Positions 61,342-64,000 of a stretch of 64,000 nucleotides of DNA are shown piece by piece. The position numbers and the translations under genes are program-made. The first letter of the stretch is position 1, and the number at the start of each line of letters is the position of its first letter. The notes under the pieces were generated by a model. It was not told the DNA's origin. It searched no databases and saw only the letters and a program-made list of their open reading frames with translations. This DNA is from Guillardia theta CCMP2712 (lineage: Eukaryota; Cryptophyceae; Pyrenomonadales; Geminigeraceae). Location of the stretch: contig NW_005434589.1 of assembly GCF_000315625.1 (NCBI RefSeq), forward strand, positions 152,865 to 216,864, in the 5' to 3' direction.

Positions 61342-63029
61342 GTCATCAAAATAACCCTGCCAGCTCATATCAATCCATCGCTGCGGAGGACTGCGCCGAG
61401 AGCGCTCTGAACCTGGTGGTAGTTGTTCAACGGATGCCCATCGGACATCAAGATGGAGGAAGGTTTATCGACAGGCACTGTGCAGAAGATGTCAACACGA
61501 CTACCTGAACCTCATCTGGTCCGTGAATCCCAACAGAGCGAGGCGATACATCCCATCTCCCCAGGTACGGGAGCGGCTAAGATCAGGGATGATCCGCAGG
61601 TGCTAGAGCACAGCAACAGCCGTTTCTCTACCAGCCTAAATACGACAAGCTTCTTCCTTGCAACTCGTAAGAGGTTTCAAGCCACCAGTATCATGGCAAC
61701 TCCACACAAGAGGAACACTCTGAGACGTCAGCTACATTGGTAGAGAACCAGGAGATGACACAGATCAAACAGTACTTCCACACAGAATACAGATCAAACA
61801 GCACATACGCACAGAAAACAACATCTTGACCATTCTCTTCCCCCTCGTCTCTCGTCTCCTCGTTCGTCGCCATGACGACCTCCCCTCGTCCTCGCTCAAA
61901 ACCCCATCCACCATCGCTCGTCTTGAGGGGGTTATCACTCTACAGGTTCCTAGGACCCTGATACAATACTTGAAGTGTTGGGGGATGAGGGGGGATACGT
62001 CTGTGGTCACTAGTGGTGATGAGGGCTTCAATCCCCGGCTAGTCCAGTCCCGAACGCGACGGGCCCAACTGCCGGGCAAGAGGGGGGTATAATTAAATTA
62101 GTTAAGTTACCACCCTTGTGGTACAATCTACCCCCACCCCCCAATATTTCCTAATTTAATAGTTTACTCTATATTTTATTTACCAACAATTATTTACCTC
62201 AGTACCATTGCAATTACCCACCCCACCCCCCTGATTGTTTACTCAATTTTTTTTTTACCCGCGTGCAGGCGCCCCACGAGCCACCCCCGCAATGTCGGAT
62301 CCCCACTGACTTCCGCATGCGATGCGCTGTGTATGCTGCAAGCTTGGAAGCATTCTACCTGCTTCTCGATGAGATATTCCTGTCCCTTGACTCTTTGTAG
62401 CTTCTTTGGGTCTCTTTCTGTGTGCTGCAGTGCAAGTTTGCCTTGGAATCAGCTTCAGGCACTACGCAGATGATTTCTCAGCAAGGACAAGTTTTCGCGC
62501 TCACATGCATCGAAACACTATCACAAGAGATCTTTTCAGATGTTTCCTGATGATATAGTTTTCTCTGTGTGATGAAAAGTATCGTTTTTGTATGTCTCGT
62601 TTTGCCACATGTGAAATCTGACGCCTCTCGTACAATCCACATGCCTCGTCATTTCCTTATGCCTCATATGAAATTTTCTATGAGCGCACAGCTTGATGAG
62701 CTATCAGGAGGACGAAAGCTCTGTTTGTAAAGAGTCAAGTAGCGTATCTCATGTACAATGTAACATGCTGAATGTAACATGTTGGAATGTTCTCTTTCGA
62801 AGCGTCAAAATCGCAAACAGGGCACAATGATCCTGTCACAATTTCATATTGAGGAAAAGGGAACTCAATAGATTTCTATTCATGTTTGCGTGTGTCTTTA
62901 GGTCAATGTTTCATCCCTGGAATCTAACCATCATTATGTCTGTTCGAGTGCTTTGTGCTTTTCGCTTACCGAACCACCGTTTCAATCTGACTTTTCATGG
63001 TTGGTTGACTGACTGTTGGCTTCTTCAGA
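61342..63029. other. intergenic region before eS7
   Basis: No gene supported. Between 61345 and 62090 several short ORFs occur on both strands without domains. From 62085 to 62260 there is an A/T-rich stretch with C-runs (TACCCCC, ACCCCCC). The last 400 bases before the eS7 start probably hold its promoter and 5' UTR; TTCTTCAG immediately precedes the ATG, so an intron may end there. Confidence 0.45.
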
Positions 63030-63817
63030 ATGTTCACAGCGAGAAAGAAAATTGTCAAAGAGGGCGATGCGCAGCCTGACTCCTTCGAGGAGCAGGTTGC
63101 GCAGGCAATTTTCGACCTTCAGGTCCAGACCGACATGAAGAGCGACTTGCAGGACCTCTTCATCACCTCCGCCAAGGAGGTCGAGGTCTCTAACGGACGC
63201 AAGGCCATCATCATCCATGGTACTTTTGGATATCCTTGCTGTCTGTGGGAACTTGACGCTGCCGTTCAGTGCCCTTCCGTCTCTTGAAGAGCTTCCACAG
63301 GATCCAGCAGCGTCTCATCCGCGAGCTCGAGAAGAAGTTCTCTGGCAAGCATGTGACCGTTATTGCCCAACGCCGTATTCTTCCTCGTGAGGTGATGAGA
63401 TGAAGGATTCCTAATTGTCCTTGTCCACTGATTGCTATCCCGCAGGGCCGCAAGAACCGCACCCAGAAGCAGAAGCGCCCCTTCAGCCGCACCCTCACCT
63501 CTGTGCATGAGGTATTTCCTCACTTTCCTGGACGTGGTTTCTGATACGAGTCGCCTTTCAGTGCACCCTTGAGGATCTTGTTTACCCTACTGAGATTGTA
63601 GGAAAGCGCACCCGTGTTCGCATGGACGGATCTAAGCTTCTCAAGGTTTGTAAATGCCACTGGTTTGGTCATGTTCGCTAATGGTCTTTTTCAGGTGTAC
63701 TTGGACCCTAAGGATAAGAACAATGTCGAGCACAAACTAGAGACTTTCGAGAAGGTTTACAAGAAGCTCACTGGAAGAGATGCTGTATTCGAGTTTCCTG
63801 TGAATTCTTCAGAGTAA
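63030..63817 (+). CDS. RPS7: 40S ribosomal protein eS7
   Basis: Five exons, 63030-63219, 63270-63391, 63446-63511, 63562-63645 and 63695-63817, read in one frame to 194 residues, the usual length for the family. Introns are 49-54 nt with standard GT/AG ends. Diagnostic segments are [69 protein letters not shown] and the C-terminal [16 protein letters not shown] followed by VFEFP. A structural protein of the small cytosolic subunit, needed for pre-rRNA processing. No oddities in the protein. Confidence 0.97.
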
Positions 63818-64000
63818 GCATGCAATATAATTAAAGTTTTCAAGTCGGGGGAAAAAAGGACAAAAAATCGGAGCTATTGTGATATTGTTTGTTCGTTTTG
63901 GCTTGTTCTGAAATACATCATTGCTTGTCAACGTGTTATTCTTTTCTGAAACTAGAAACCCGGCGTCTACAACAGCCACGTTTCCTGAAGCCTAGGCTGT

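Overview
The window is nuclear DNA from a free-living microbial eukaryote. Genes are split by many very short introns (mostly 44-68 nt, GT-AG with loose donor sites, one GC-AG), and two cytosolic ribosomal protein genes (eS31 fused to a ubiquitin-like domain, and eS7) are present. A run of exactly 100 N marks a draft-assembly gap. Base composition, the tiny introns and the gene repertoire would suit an alga such as a cryptophyte, but nothing here proves the lineage.

Layout. 1-3010 (-): 3' part of an ionotropic glutamate receptor-like channel running off the left edge. 3982-7380 (+): armadillo-repeat protein with a C2-like domain. 7621-7892 (-): small two-exon membrane protein. 7893-8660: pyrimidine-rich and GGGA-repeat DNA with the gap. 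8666-42473 (-): one enormous gene, over half of the window, encoding a predicted secreted protein of about 11,200 residues in five exons. Its modules in order are about 30 beta-sandwich-like repeats, EGF and IPT/TIG modules, fibronectin III domains, a propeller-like stretch, more FN3, a long IPT/TIG array, REJ, a GPS-like motif and a LysM-like end. 43377-45396 (-): 12-exon Kelch protein with an N-terminal signal sequence. 45843-46538 (+): ubiquitin-like/eS31 fusion. 46689-48012 (-): tRNA-dihydrouridine synthase. 48756-49024 (+): small unknown gene. 49083-50400 and 50621-52755 (-): two incompletely resolved genes, one with a P-loop. 53989-54674 (+): secreted protein made of seven 22-residue repeats. 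55306-57105 (+): intronless MORN-pseudokinase-RING protein. 57440-59080 (+): coiled-coil gene, partly resolved. 59193-61341 (-): 16-exon STAR-family KH RNA-binding protein. 63030-63817 (+): ribosomal protein eS7 in five exons.

No operon logic applies. The giant protein, the 66-bp-repeat protein and the Kelch protein all begin with signal-peptide-like sequences, so the window is rich in secretory-pathway products. The main candidates for undescribed biology are the giant polycystin-like but membrane-anchor-free protein, the 22-residue-repeat secreted protein, and the MORN-pseudokinase-RING fusion. Splice models were made by hand from reading-frame continuity and splice-site sequence. Several (Kelch, STAR, eS7, eS31, DUS, giant gene) close exactly in frame; others are flagged as unresolved.
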